A stretch of DNA of 60,268 nucleotides, from contig CAAGEP010000013.1 in the NCBI GenBank assembly GCA_900768875.1, positions 1 to 60,268 of the forward strand, read 5' to 3'. Shown here one piece after another: positions 1-8,066 of this stretch (positions within the stretch are counted from its first letter, which is position 1; each line of letters begins with the position of its first letter). The translations under genes and the position numbers were made by a program. The DNA is from Alphaproteobacteria bacterium (GTDB taxonomy: Bacteria; Pseudomonadota; Alphaproteobacteria; CAAGCB01; CAG-977). Below the pieces are notes generated by a model. The model was not told where the DNA came from and searched no databases. It worked only from the letters and a program-made list of their open reading frames with translations.

Positions 1-615
1 GCACTGCGAGGAAGACGAACAGCTGAGGCAAGAGCCGTTGGGAACGGAGATGTTGGAACAGGGCTGGCAAGTGCCGTCGGAAGCCATATATTGTCCGTTG
101 GAGCAGGTCGGTTTTTTGACACATTCGCCGTTGCTTAAGGTGTAGCCGTCATCACAGCTTGTGCATGTTGAACTGTCCGAACACGATGAACAATTTGAGG
201 GACAGTCTGGAAGTTTATAGCATTTACCATCTTCATCCAATCCATAGCCATACCAACATGAATAACACTTTTTCAGGTCACATGACAAACAGTTGTCATA
301 CACACGGTCGCACGGCGTTGAAACCACATGCTCACTATCCTTAAAATACCATCCTATATGGCAGTCATAGCTGAGATAATCACACCTCTCACATACCCCC
401 TTCATTATGCTATAGTATTGAGCGGTGTCTCCATCTGGAGGACACGTTGGGAGTGATGCACCTTCAACATAGTCGCAGTACGGCTTTCCAGATCCTAAAG
501 CTGCGTATGAAGGGACATATCTAAATCCATAGGAGCAAGATGTAAGTTCACCACGTGCTTTTACATCCGTTGAAAATAGCACTAACAAAAAAAGCGTCAG
601 CAAAAATTTCTTCAT
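1..615 (-). CDS. Secreted cysteine-rich repeat protein (N-terminal 205 residues, partial)
   Basis: This open frame runs off the left edge of the window without a stop. It begins at ATG 615 behind an AGGGGG Shine-Dalgarno with 5-nt spacing. Residues 1-20 form a Sec signal peptide: MKK, then a Leu/Phe-rich core, ending near VKA. The 205 visible residues contain about 24 cysteines spaced as CxxC or C-x(4-10)-C. They include repeat-like phrases such as GYTLSNGEC and YMASDGTC, with aromatic residues beside the cysteines. The pattern resembles furin-like or growth-factor-receptor cysteine-rich repeats, so I infer a disulfide-rich exported or surface protein. The function is unknown. It is more AT-rich in codon choice than the metabolic genes to its right, which suggests an accessory gene. 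Its promoter is unusual and is listed separately. Confidence 0.8.
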   Translation of the reverse strand, partial: MKKFLLTLFLLVLFSTDVKARGELTSCSYGFRYVPSYAALGSGKPYCDYVEGASLPTCPPDGDTAQYYSIMKGVCERCDYLSYDCHIGWYFKDSEHVVSTPCDRVYDNCLSCDLKKCYSCWYGYGLDEDGKCYKLPDCPSNCSSCSDSSTCTSCDDGYTLSNGECVKKPTCSNGQYMASDGTCQPCSNISVPNGSCLSCSSSSQC

Positions 616-626
616 AATCACCCCCT

Positions 627-648
627 GCCCCCCGCGATTTTCGGGGGC
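627..648 (-). promoter_or_regulatory. 5'-UTR hairpin beside the Shine-Dalgarno
   Basis: On the minus strand GCCCCC at 648-643 can pair with GGGGGC at 632-627, with a loop of about 10 nt. A second G-run, 625-621, is the Shine-Dalgarno itself and could compete for the same C-run. A translational switch is possible but unproven. Confidence 0.35.
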
Positions 649-664
649 AAAATATACAATCTTT

Positions 665-700
665 ATTTTATCATTCCCCCCCCCCCTATGGCATTGTCAA
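665..700 (-). promoter_or_regulatory. Promoter with an 11-G homopolymer between -35 and -10
   Basis: On the minus strand a perfect TTGACA (-35) lies at 700-695. It is followed by ATGCCATA and a run of eleven G at 686-676. Candidate -10 boxes follow: AATGAT at 675-670 (spacer 19) or TAAAAT at 670-665 (spacer 24). The homopolymer is most of the spacer, so gain or loss of single G residues would move the promoter toward or away from the optimal 17 bp. Neisserial opc and porA promoters work this way. The gene start is at 615. Confidence 0.55.
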
Positions 701-790
701 CTTGTTTTTTCAGCTTTTTTTTTAAAACAATCGTCCTCACAGCTCGGTGGCGGCGGACGATAAAATGTTTATTTATTGACGAATGACCGT

Positions 791-837
791 AAAAAAAACA
801 ACCCCGCAAGGAAATCCTTGCGGGGTGTTTTTTTGCT
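791..837 (-). terminator. Rho-independent terminator downstream of ppdK (bidirectional shape)
   Basis: A perfect 10-bp GC-rich stem (802-811 with 816-825) with an AAAT loop is flanked by A8 on the left and T-rich sequence on the right. It can therefore terminate transcription from either side. It lies directly after the ppdK stop on the minus strand. Confidence 0.85.
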
Positions 838-848
838 TTACGCGATTA

Positions 849-3527
849 TCAAGCGTTGCGTACAGCCGCCTGAGCCGCAGCCAAGCGCGCGATAGGCACG
901 CGGAACGGCGAGCAGGAAACGTACGTCAAACCGACGCGGTGGCAGAAGTCGATGGTGGCAGGATCGCCGCCGTGTTCGCCGCAGATGCCCAATTTGATGT
1001 TCGGGCGGGTCTTGCGACCTTTTTCGACAGCCATCTGAACCAGTTGACCGACGCCTTCTTCGTCAATCGATTTGAACGGATCTTTGGCAAAGATGCCTTT
1101 GGCAACGTAATTCGGCAGGAAGGATCCCGCGTCGTCACGGCTCATGCCCAAGGTGGTCTGCGTCAAGTCGTTCGTACCGAAGCTGAAGAATTCAGCCGTT
1201 TCGGCGACTTTATCAGCCGTCAGAGCGGCGCGCGGCATTTCAATCATCGTGCCGACCATGTAATTGAACTTAACACCGGCTTTTTCCATGACTTCGGCGG
1301 CTTTCGCGTCGATGATGGCTTTGACCAGATCCAGTTCTTTCTGCGTATCAATCAGCGGAACCATGACTTCGGGTTCGACCTGTTTGCCCAATTCTTTGGA
1401 CGCTTCGACGGCGGCTTCGAAAATCGCCTGCGCCTGCATTTCCGTGATTTCGGGGTAGGTCAAGCCCAAACGGCAACCGCGCAAGCCCAACATCGGGTTG
1501 GCTTCGTGCAGCTGGTGAACGCGCGCTTGAACGGCTTCCAAAGAAATGCCCAGTTCTTTCGCGATTTCACGCTGTTCGGGTTCTTTCGTCGGCAGGAATT
1601 CGTGCAAAGGCGGATCCAACAGACGAATCGTAACGTGCAGACCGTCCAGAGCCATGAACAAGCCCTTGAAGTCTTCGCGCTGATACGGCAACAGCTTCGC
1701 CAAAGCGGCGCGACGCGCTTCTTCGGTTTCGGCCAGAATCATTTCACGCATGTGTTTGATGCGCATCGGGTCGAAGAACATGTGTTCCGTACGGCACAAA
1801 CCGATGCCTTCCGCGCCGAATTTGCGCGCAACCTGCGCGTCGTGCGGAGTGTCGGCGTTCGTGCGGACGCGCAATTTGCGGACTTCGTCGGCCCAGCCCA
1901 TGAACACGCCGAAATCGCCCGTCAGTTCGGCGTCTTTCAACGCGACCGCGCCGTTGATGACTTCACCCGTGGTGCCGTCCAGCGTAATCACGTCGCCTTC
2001 TTTGATTTCAACGCCTTTGATGGTCATTTTCTTCGCCGCGTAGTCGACTTTGACTTCGTGAGCGCCGCAAACCGCGGGCGTACCCATACCGCGGGCGACA
2101 ACCGCCGCGTGGGACGTCATGCCGCCGCGCGCCGTCAAAATACCCTGCGAGGAGTGCATGCCGTGAATGTCTTCCGGCGACGTTTCAACGCGAACCAGAA
2201 CGACTTTCTTGCCTTCTTCAGCCCATTTTTCGGCGTCGTCGGCCGAGAAAACAACCTGACCGACAGCCGCGCCGGGGGACGCGTTCAAAGCCTGCGTCAA
2301 CAGACGGCCGTCTTTAATCGCTTCTTTTTTGGCTTTCGGATCCAACGTCGGGTGCAACAAGTCGTCCAACTGTTTGGGTTCAACGCGCATCAACGCCGTT
2401 TTCTTGTCAATCAAGCCTTCGTTGACCATGTCAACCGCCATTTTGACGGCGGCGGCGGCGGTGCGCTTGCCGTTACGGGTCTGCAACATGTACAGTTTGC
2501 CGTTCTGAATGGTGAATTCCATATCCTGCATGTCGTGATAGTGCTTTTCCAGCGTTTCACGAATGTCGCACAGCTGTTTGTACAGTTCGGGCATCGCTTC
2601 TTCCATGCAAGGCAGGTCGGAACCGCGTTCTTTTTTGCCTTCTTTGGAAATCTGCTGCGGCGTGCGGATACCCGCGACGACGTCTTCGCCCTGAGCTTTA
2701 ATCAAAAATTCGCCGTAAAAAGCGTTTTTACCCGTGGACGGGTCGCGCGAGAAGCAAACGCCCGTCGCGGAATCGTCGCCGGCGTTGCCGAACACCATGG
2801 TCTGGACGTTGACGGCGGTACCCCAGTCTTCGGGAATATCGTTCAATTTGCGATAGTAAATGGCGCGGTCGACCATCCAGCTCATGAACACGGCGCCGAT
2901 GCCGCCCCACAGCTGTTCAACGGAGTCTTGAGGAACGGGTTTACCGAACTTTTCGCCGATTTTTTTGTATTCGACAATCAGTTCTTTCAAATCGTCAACC
3001 GTCATATCGGTGTCGGATTTGTAGCCTTTGGCGTCTTTCAAAGAGGTCAGGGCATGTTCAAAGTTTTCGTGTTTGACGCCCAAAACCACGTCGGAATACA
3101 TCTGCAGGAAACGACGATAGGAGTCGTAAGCAAAACGTTCGTCGCCCGAAGCTTTCGCCAAACCTTTGACGGTTTCGTCGTTCAAGCCCAAGTTCAGAAC
3201 GGTGTCCATCATGCCCGGCATGGAAATGCGCGCGCCCGAACGGACGGAAAACAGCAAAGGATCGTTCGGATCGGCGAATTTTTTGCCGACGATGGCTTCA
3301 CAATGTTTGATGCCTTCCTGAACCTGTTCTTTCAGATCCGCGGGGAACGTTTTGCCGTTCGCATAATAATACGTGCAAACTTCGGTCGAAATCGTAAAGC
3401 CCGGGGGAACGGGAATTCCGATAGCGCTCATTTCAGCCAGGTTCGCACCTTTGCCGCCCAACAGATTTCTGTCGGAGGCATTACCTTCGGCTTTTCCGTT
3501 GCCGAATTTATAAACCCATTTTGTCAT
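849..3527 (-). CDS. ppdK: Pyruvate, phosphate dikinase
   Basis: This cytoplasmic enzyme interconverts pyruvate, ATP and Pi with phosphoenolpyruvate, AMP and PPi. The 892-residue length is normal for PPDK. The N-terminal nucleotide-grasp domain has the glycine-rich GGKGANLAEM and RSGARISMPGMMDT segments. The swivelling phosphohistidine domain shows GGMTSHAAVVARG near residue 470. The C-terminal PEP/pyruvate barrel has GLCRTEHMF and the active-site cysteine in SFGTNDL...GICGEHGGDP near residue 850. ATG 3527 follows a good GGAG Shine-Dalgarno. It sits 16 nt behind glyS, in the common alphaproteobacterial order glyQ-glyS-ppdK, and shares that transcript. A strong terminator follows. Confidence 0.97.
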   Translation of the reverse strand: MTKWVYKFGNGKAEGNASDRNLLGGKGANLAEMSAIGIPVPPGFTISTEVCTYYYANGKTFPADLKEQVQEGIKHCEAIVGKKFADPNDPLLFSVRSGARISMPGMMDTVLNLGLNDETVKGLAKASGDERFAYDSYRRFLQMYSDVVLGVKHENFEHALTSLKDAKGYKSDTDMTVDDLKELIVEYKKIGEKFGKPVPQDSVEQLWGGIGAVFMSWMVDRAIYYRKLNDIPEDWGTAVNVQTMVFGNAGDDSATGVCFSRDPSTGKNAFYGEFLIKAQGEDVVAGIRTPQQISKEGKKERGSDLPCMEEAMPELYKQLCDIRETLEKHYHDMQDMEFTIQNGKLYMLQTRNGKRTAAAAVKMAVDMVNEGLIDKKTALMRVEPKQLDDLLHPTLDPKAKKEAIKDGRLLTQALNASPGAAVGQVVFSADDAEKWAEEGKKVVLVRVETSPEDIHGMHSSQGILTARGGMTSHAAVVARGMGTPAVCGAHEVKVDYAAKKMTIKGVEIKEGDVITLDGTTGEVINGAVALKDAELTGDFGVFMGWADEVRKLRVRTNADTPHDAQVARKFGAEGIGLCRTEHMFFDPMRIKHMREMILAETEEARRAALAKLLPYQREDFKGLFMALDGLHVTIRLLDPPLHEFLPTKEPEQREIAKELGISLEAVQARVHQLHEANPMLGLRGCRLGLTYPEITEMQAQAIFEAAVEASKELGKQVEPEVMVPLIDTQKELDLVKAIIDAKAAEVMEKAGVKFNYMVGTMIEMPRAALTADKVAETAEFFSFGTNDLTQTTLGMSRDDAGSFLPNYVAKGIFAKDPFKSIDEEGVGQLVQMAVEKGRKTRPNIKLGICGEHGGDPATIDFCHRVGLTYVSCSPFRVPIARLAAAQAAVRNA

Positions 3528-3543
3528 GGTGGTTAGATTCTCC

Positions 3544-5697
3544 TTAACCTTCTATTGCAGAAAAATCGGCGATGCCGTCCATCGCGCCGACAATCATCGA
3601 CAGCAGACGCAAACGGTTGGCACGCAGCCGCACATCGTCGCAGTTTACTTGGACTTTGTCAAAGAAAGCGTCGACAGGCTGACGCAAAGCCGCCAGATCC
3701 GCCATCGCCCCCGTGAAATCATCCGAAGCAATCTTGTTCGAACTGTTTACCACAATTCGACCCAACGCGTCAAACAAAGCTCCTTCCTGCGGCAAAACAA
3801 ACAAGCTTTTGTCCGCCGTTTCGGTGTAAGAGCTTTTGTCTTTCGCGGATTCGATGCGGACGATGTTCGCCGCGCGGCGGAAAGCCGTCAGCAAATTCGC
3901 ACCGTCGTCCGTCGAAAGCAAGCCCCGCAAGGCTTTGACACGCGCCAGCATGCGAACCAGATCAAGACCCGACAGGTCGTTGTTCCGGCTCAGGTTGTAA
4001 ACAGCCGTAATGTAGTCGTGGCGCACGCCTTTGTCCTTCATCGCGACTTTCAAGCGTTCGGCTATGAAAGCGATGAGCAGATTCATCTGGCGCACGGACC
4101 AGTTGACCAAAACGGTCGGTTCACCGTTCGATTCGCGTTTTTCCGATTTTGTCATCGCTTCTTGAACCGCGGACTGAATCGATTCGCCGTAAACGGCGCG
4201 CGCGGCGTCAAAAATTTGCAAAATCGGCATTCTGACGTTGTTTTCAACAATCAGACGAATCACGCCCAACGCCGCACGGCGCAGAGCGAACGGGTCTTTC
4301 GACCCCGTCGGTTTCTGGTCAATCAGCCAGAACCCGACCAAAGTATCTATTTTGTCCGCCAAAGCCACGGCAATGCTGACGGGCGCGCCGGGACACGCGT
4401 CGTTCGGTCCCAACGGCGAATAATGTTCGGCAATCGCTTCGGCGACGGCTTCGTTTTCGCCGTCGTGGCGGGCGTAGTAACGTCCCATAACGCCCTGCAG
4501 TTCGGGGAATTCCCCGACCATGCCCGTCGACAGATCGGCTTTGCACAGCAAAGCGGCGCGGTCGGCGTCGGCGGCATCGGCGTTCGGAACGTATTTCAAA
4601 ATCTCGGGCAATAAAGCGCGCATGCGGGCGACTTTGTCGGCGACCGATCCCAGTTTCGCATGGAACACGCGTTCTTTGAGCTTTTCGGCTTTGGACGCCA
4701 GCGTCGTCTTGCGGTCTTCGTCCCAGAAGAATCGGGCGTCGGACAGGCGGGCGCGCAGGACGCGTTCGTTGCCCGCGACGATTTCCGCGCCGTTGTCAGC
4801 CGTTTTCATATTGGCGACAACGATGAAGCGCGGCGCCATTTTGCCGTTTTCGTCGGTCATGCAAAAATATTTCTGATTCGCGCGCATGGAGGTAATCAAA
4901 ACTTCCTGCGGGACGCTCATGAAATCGTCGTCGATTTTACCCATCAAAGGAACGGGGTATTCCGCCAATCCCGCGACTTCGTTCAGCAAGCCGTTGTCTT
5001 CCAACAGCTTGTAGCCCGCTTCTTTTGCCAAGGCGTGCGCTTTTTCGGAAATGATTTGACGGCGTTCGGCGGGATCGATAATCACAAAAGCGTCGCGGAT
5101 TTTCTTTTCGTAGTCCGCAAAGTCCTTGACCGCAAATTCCGCGGGGGCAAGGAATCGATGTCCGCGTGTCGTATTGCCCGACTTGACGCCCGCGAATTCA
5201 ACGGGAACGACCGCGCCGCCGAACAGGCACAAAATACTGTGCAGCGGACGAACCCAGTGTTCTTTATGGCTGTTCCAACGCATGGATTTCTGCCACGGGA
5301 ACGACGCCAGCATGGTTGTGACGGCTTCCTGCAAAACTTCGGTCGTCGGGCGTCCTTTGTGCGACAGAAGCGCGAAATAAAACGTGCCTTTGGGCGTTTC
5401 GCGCGTCGTCAGCTGCTCTTTGGTCAAGCCCGTCGATTTCAAAAACCCGTTCAAAGCCTGTTCGGGCGCGGAAACGGACGGACCTTTGCGTTCTTCGGTC
5501 AAATCCGCCTGCGACGCGGGCAATCCGTCAACAACCAGCCCGACGCGGCGCGGAGTCACGAACGATTTGACCGCCGTGTACGCCAGTTCGTTTTTCTTCA
5601 GCGTTTCGGTGATGAAGCGTTCGACTTCAGCCGCGGCATCCGCCTGCATGCGGGCGGGGATTTCTTCGGAAAACAGTTCAAGGAAAAATTCGCTCAT
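3544..5697 (-). CDS. glyS: Glycyl-tRNA synthetase beta subunit
   Basis: This is the beta chain of the bacterial alpha2beta2 glycyl-tRNA synthetase, which charges tRNA-Gly in the cytoplasm and carries much of the tRNA recognition. The 717 residues match the family length. The N-terminus FFLELFSEEIPARM is the conserved start of GlyS. Further landmarks are VTPRRVGL near residue 50, GVKSGNTTRGHRFL in the first quarter, and SDARFFWDEDRK with GSVADKVARM in the middle. The C-terminal region has the helical anticodon-binding character. It starts 4 nt after the glyQ stop, so translation is probably coupled, giving equal subunit amounts. Confidence 0.97.
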   Translation of the reverse strand: MSEFFLELFSEEIPARMQADAAAEVERFITETLKKNELAYTAVKSFVTPRRVGLVVDGLPASQADLTEERKGPSVSAPEQALNGFLKSTGLTKEQLTTRETPKGTFYFALLSHKGRPTTEVLQEAVTTMLASFPWQKSMRWNSHKEHWVRPLHSILCLFGGAVVPVEFAGVKSGNTTRGHRFLAPAEFAVKDFADYEKKIRDAFVIIDPAERRQIISEKAHALAKEAGYKLLEDNGLLNEVAGLAEYPVPLMGKIDDDFMSVPQEVLITSMRANQKYFCMTDENGKMAPRFIVVANMKTADNGAEIVAGNERVLRARLSDARFFWDEDRKTTLASKAEKLKERVFHAKLGSVADKVARMRALLPEILKYVPNADAADADRAALLCKADLSTGMVGEFPELQGVMGRYYARHDGENEAVAEAIAEHYSPLGPNDACPGAPVSIAVALADKIDTLVGFWLIDQKPTGSKDPFALRRAALGVIRLIVENNVRMPILQIFDAARAVYGESIQSAVQEAMTKSEKRESNGEPTVLVNWSVRQMNLLIAFIAERLKVAMKDKGVRHDYITAVYNLSRNNDLSGLDLVRMLARVKALRGLLSTDDGANLLTAFRRAANIVRIESAKDKSSYTETADKSLFVLPQEGALFDALGRIVVNSSNKIASDDFTGAMADLAALRQPVDAFFDKVQVNCDDVRLRANRLRLLSMIVGAMDGIADFSAIEG

Positions 5698-5701
5698 CGT
5701 C

Positions 5702-6583
5702 TTATCCTTCCGCCGTCAAGTGACCGCGGCTTTTCAAATAGCCTTCGCAGCAGCCTTTTGCCAAAGCGCGCACGCGTCCGATATAGGCGGCGCGTTCGGT
5801 TACACTGATAACGCCGCGCGCGTCCAACAGGTTGAACAGGTGCGACGCCTTGATGCACTGGTCGTAAGCGGGCAAAGGAATGCCGTCCGCCAGCAACTTT
5901 TGACATTCGCGTTCCGCGTCCTTGAAGTGCTGCAACAGCATTTCCGTATCGGCGTATTCAAAGTTGTATTTCGAGTATTCGACTTCGTTTTCATGGAACA
6001 CGTCGCCGTATTTCACGCCGTCGCCGTTAAAGTCCAAATCATAAACGTTTTCAACGCCTTGGATGTACATTGCCAAGCGTTCCAAGCCGTACGTCAGTTC
6101 GGACGGCACGGGCGAACATTCAAATCCGCCGACCTGCTGGAAATAGGTGAACTGCGACACTTCCATACCGTCGCACCAGACTTCCCAGCCCAAGCCCCAC
6201 GCGCCCAAAGTCGGGCTTTCCCAGTCGTCTTCGACAAAGCGGATGTCGTGGTGCATCGGGTCGATTCCCAGACATTTCAAGCTGTCCAAGTATAATTCCT
6301 GCACGTTTTCGGGCGACGGTTTCATAATCACCTGAAACTGGTAATAGTGCTGCAGGCGGTTCGGGTTTTCGCCGTAGCGTCCGTCGACGGGGCGGCGGGA
6401 CGGCTGAACATAGGCGGCTTTCCAATGTTCGGGACCCAAAGCGCGCAAAATCGTCGCGGGGTGGAACGTACCCGCTCCGACTTCCATATCGTAGGGCTGC
6501 AAAATCACGCACCCTTTGTCCGCCCAAAAGCTCTGAAGCTTCAAAATAAGGGACTGAAAGTCTTTTCCTGTTTTAGTGACCAT
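5702..6583 (-). CDS. glyQ: Glycyl-tRNA synthetase alpha subunit
   Basis: This is the catalytic alpha chain of the heterotetrameric glycyl-tRNA synthetase. It is a class II aminoacyl-tRNA synthetase that activates glycine with ATP. The 293 residues cover the full family length. Motifs visible are CVILQPYDMEVGAGTFHPAT, AYVQPSRRPVDGRYGENPNR (motif 2 region) and GLGWEVWCDGMEVSQFTYFQQ, then ELTYGLERLAMY (motif 3). It is the first gene of the glyQ-glyS-ppdK operon. A TTGACC-17-TATTTT promoter lies upstream. Confidence 0.97.
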   Translation of the reverse strand: MVTKTGKDFQSLILKLQSFWADKGCVILQPYDMEVGAGTFHPATILRALGPEHWKAAYVQPSRRPVDGRYGENPNRLQHYYQFQVIMKPSPENVQELYLDSLKCLGIDPMHHDIRFVEDDWESPTLGAWGLGWEVWCDGMEVSQFTYFQQVGGFECSPVPSELTYGLERLAMYIQGVENVYDLDFNGDGVKYGDVFHENEVEYSKYNFEYADTEMLLQHFKDAERECQKLLADGIPLPAYDQCIKASHLFNLLDARGVISVTERAAYIGRVRALAKGCCEGYLKSRGHLTAEG

Positions 6584-6623
6584 AAGAATAATCCGAGCGC
6601 AAAAAGTTTTAAAACTTGTAGGA

Positions 6624-6652
6624 AAAATACCGCCTAATCCCTGTTAGGTCAA
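6624..6652 (-). promoter_or_regulatory. Predicted promoter of glyQ-glyS-ppdK
   Basis: On the minus strand TTGACC (6652-6647) and TATTTT (6629-6624) are separated by exactly 17 bp, 41 nt before glyQ. A perfect 14-bp palindrome, AAGTTTTAAAACTT at 6604-6617, follows in the leader and could be an operator. No regulator is evident nearby. Confidence 0.5.
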
Positions 6653-6677
6653 GGGGTTTGTACATCAAAAAACAAAC

Positions 6678-7094
6678 TTAATACGCTTTTGCGAATTTAT
6701 ACGGACGGCGTTCGTTGTAATCCATTTTGGCGCGAATATGGGCTTCCAAGTCGATTCCCTCAATCGCCGCCAGTTCCGTCAGGCGGATAATCACGTCGGC
6801 CAATTCGTCCTCGAACGTATCTTTGACATGTTTTTCAAACGCTTCTTTGGTCGCCCCCGCCGCTTTGAACGCGGCCATATCGGCGTATTTTCCGCGGCGG
6901 CATGCCTCCAACGCTTCGGACACCTCGCTGTGAATCAACGCCAGACGGCGGGCGGTCTGCAGGGATTTTTCCTCTTGCAGCAAAGCGGGCGACTCCGCCA
7001 AAATCCGCTCCAGTTCCCGTTCCGTGTCGTGAAAGCCTTTGTCGGCCGCAATTTTTTTCGCGCGCGCCGCAATATCGTTCAGTGTCAGCGTCAT
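6678..7094 (-). CDS. MazG-like nucleotide pyrophosphohydrolase
   Basis: The 138-residue protein belongs to the all-alpha NTP pyrophosphohydrolase (MazG-like) group, which hydrolyses nucleoside triphosphates to monophosphate and PPi, often for house-cleaning. The metal-binding pattern is visible: SEVSEALEA around residues 53-61, then FEDELADVIIRL about 35-40 residues later, an ExxE...ExxD arrangement. ATG 7094 overlaps the upstream gene's stop in an ATGA, which indicates translational coupling. A longer frame exists upstream but lies inside the other gene and is not coding. The exact substrate cannot be read from sequence. Confidence 0.85.
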   Translation of the reverse strand: MTLTLNDIAARAKKIAADKGFHDTERELERILAESPALLQEEKSLQTARRLALIHSEVSEALEACRRGKYADMAAFKAAGATKEAFEKHVKDTFEDELADVIIRLTELAAIEGIDLEAHIRAKMDYNERRPYKFAKAY

Positions 7095-7930
7095 TTTCCG
7101 AAAAGACCCGTGATTCTCTGCCAAATGCGGCGGCGGCGCAGACGGGCGGCATCCTTGTCTTCGCGTTCCTCCAAATACATGGCAAGCCGGCCTTTGGCTT
7201 CCTGCAACAAATCGTTCGTCCGCGCCAGCGTAAAGCAGGTCGGCGTGTCCACCCAATCGCCGCGCCCTTTGCCGCACGGAGTTTTGGACTGCACTTTTTT
7301 GACCGTGCCGCTTAAAGCCGGAAACAGGCTTTTCCCCAAAAAACCCATGGTTTGCATTTTAACGGTTTCAACTTTGTAATCCGCGCGTTTTAATGTGTAA
7401 GCGTTGTTGCACCGTGTCAAAATCTGCGCCAGACGACCGTGAACTTTGGCGATGTCGCGCGTATCCGCGGCCTCCAAAGCCGCGCGGAAATCCTCGTCCT
7501 TTTCGATTTCGGATTCAAAGAAGTCGGCGGGCGTGTTTTCCATGTTTTCCAGAATTTCCGAAACGTCCAAGCCGTCCTCTTCGGGATCGAGATCCAACCG
7601 TTCGTGCATCACGCCGCGCACGACCAGCGACAAAATCACGTTGAACAAATCCTGTTCGGCGGAATACGTCGCCTGCTCGTTGCCGAAGTCTTCGGCCTTT
7701 TTATCCAGAGCCTGCCGCGCACGGTACAAATCCAGCCATTGTTCGGGATTGTCCTTGTCCTTGAGCAGTTCCGCCGCCTTTGTTTTTTCCAACGGCTTTA
7801 CGGCGGCGCGCAAAGCCCGCACCTCGTCCGGCGTTCGGGCGGCTTCAAGCAATTCGGCCGCTTTCCAATGTTCCAAAGCGTCTTTGATTTCTTTGTCGTT
7901 GTTAAAATCGATTTGTTCGCCGGCAGGCAT
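7091..7930 (-). CDS. Conserved hypothetical protein, coupled to the MazG-like gene
   Basis: I do not recognise this 279-residue protein. It has no signal peptide or membrane segment. It is rich in charged residues and apparently helical, with acidic stretches such as DLDPEEDGLDVSEILENME in the middle. A more basic C-terminal third carries two cysteines, in TPCGKG and TCFTL, and ends RRRRIWQRI. ATG 7930 is preferred because a GAGG Shine-Dalgarno stands 7 nt before it. An earlier ATG at 7942 is part of that ribosome-binding segment. It overlaps the MazG-like gene by 4 nt, so the two probably act or are dosed together. Confidence 0.75.
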   Translation of the reverse strand: MPAGEQIDFNNDKEIKDALEHWKAAELLEAARTPDEVRALRAAVKPLEKTKAAELLKDKDNPEQWLDLYRARQALDKKAEDFGNEQATYSAEQDLFNVILSLVVRGVMHERLDLDPEEDGLDVSEILENMENTPADFFESEIEKDEDFRAALEAADTRDIAKVHGRLAQILTRCNNAYTLKRADYKVETVKMQTMGFLGKSLFPALSGTVKKVQSKTPCGKGRGDWVDTPTCFTLARTNDLLQEAKGRLAMYLEEREDKDAARLRRRRIWQRITGLFGK

Positions 7931-7954
7931 GGGAAACCTCATTCATTTGTTTAT

Positions 7955-7983
7955 ATTTTGAGCAAACAGCCGTTCAAAGTCAA
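7955..7983 (-). promoter_or_regulatory. Predicted promoter of the hypothetical-mazG operon
   Basis: On the minus strand TTGACT (7983-7978) and CAAAAT (7960-7955) are 17 bp apart, just upstream of the 7930 start. The -10 matches consensus at four of six positions. Confidence 0.4.
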
Positions 7984-8003
7984 CAGCGATTTCACTTTTA
8001 CGC

Positions 8004-8033
8004 TTGGCAAACGGCGGACTTTTGCTTTAAAAT
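8004..8033 (+). promoter_or_regulatory. Predicted promoter of thpR-truB-rpsO
   Basis: TTGGCA (8004-8009) and TAAAAT (8028-8033) are separated by 18 bp. They lie 34 nt before the thpR start. It is divergent from the promoter of the neighbouring minus-strand operon. Confidence 0.5.
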
Positions 8034-8066
8034 TCATCCGATTGAAACAAAAAAAGGATGACGGCC

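Noticed and set aside
159..344. A 61-codon plus-strand frame at the left edge
   Set aside because: It is antisense to the cysteine-rich gene and has no Shine-Dalgarno or recognisable family.
783..3536. A 917-codon plus-strand open frame opposite ppdK
   Set aside because: It lies fully antisense to an intact, well-conserved ppdK and its translation is Arg/Phe/Val/Gly-rich nonsense typical of shadow frames; similar long frames opposite glyS, pnp, atp genes, dnaK and pheT were rejected for the same reason.
7095..7277. N-terminal extension of the MazG-like protein
   Set aside because: It lies inside the upstream gene in another frame; the ATGA start at 7094 gives the normal family N-terminus.
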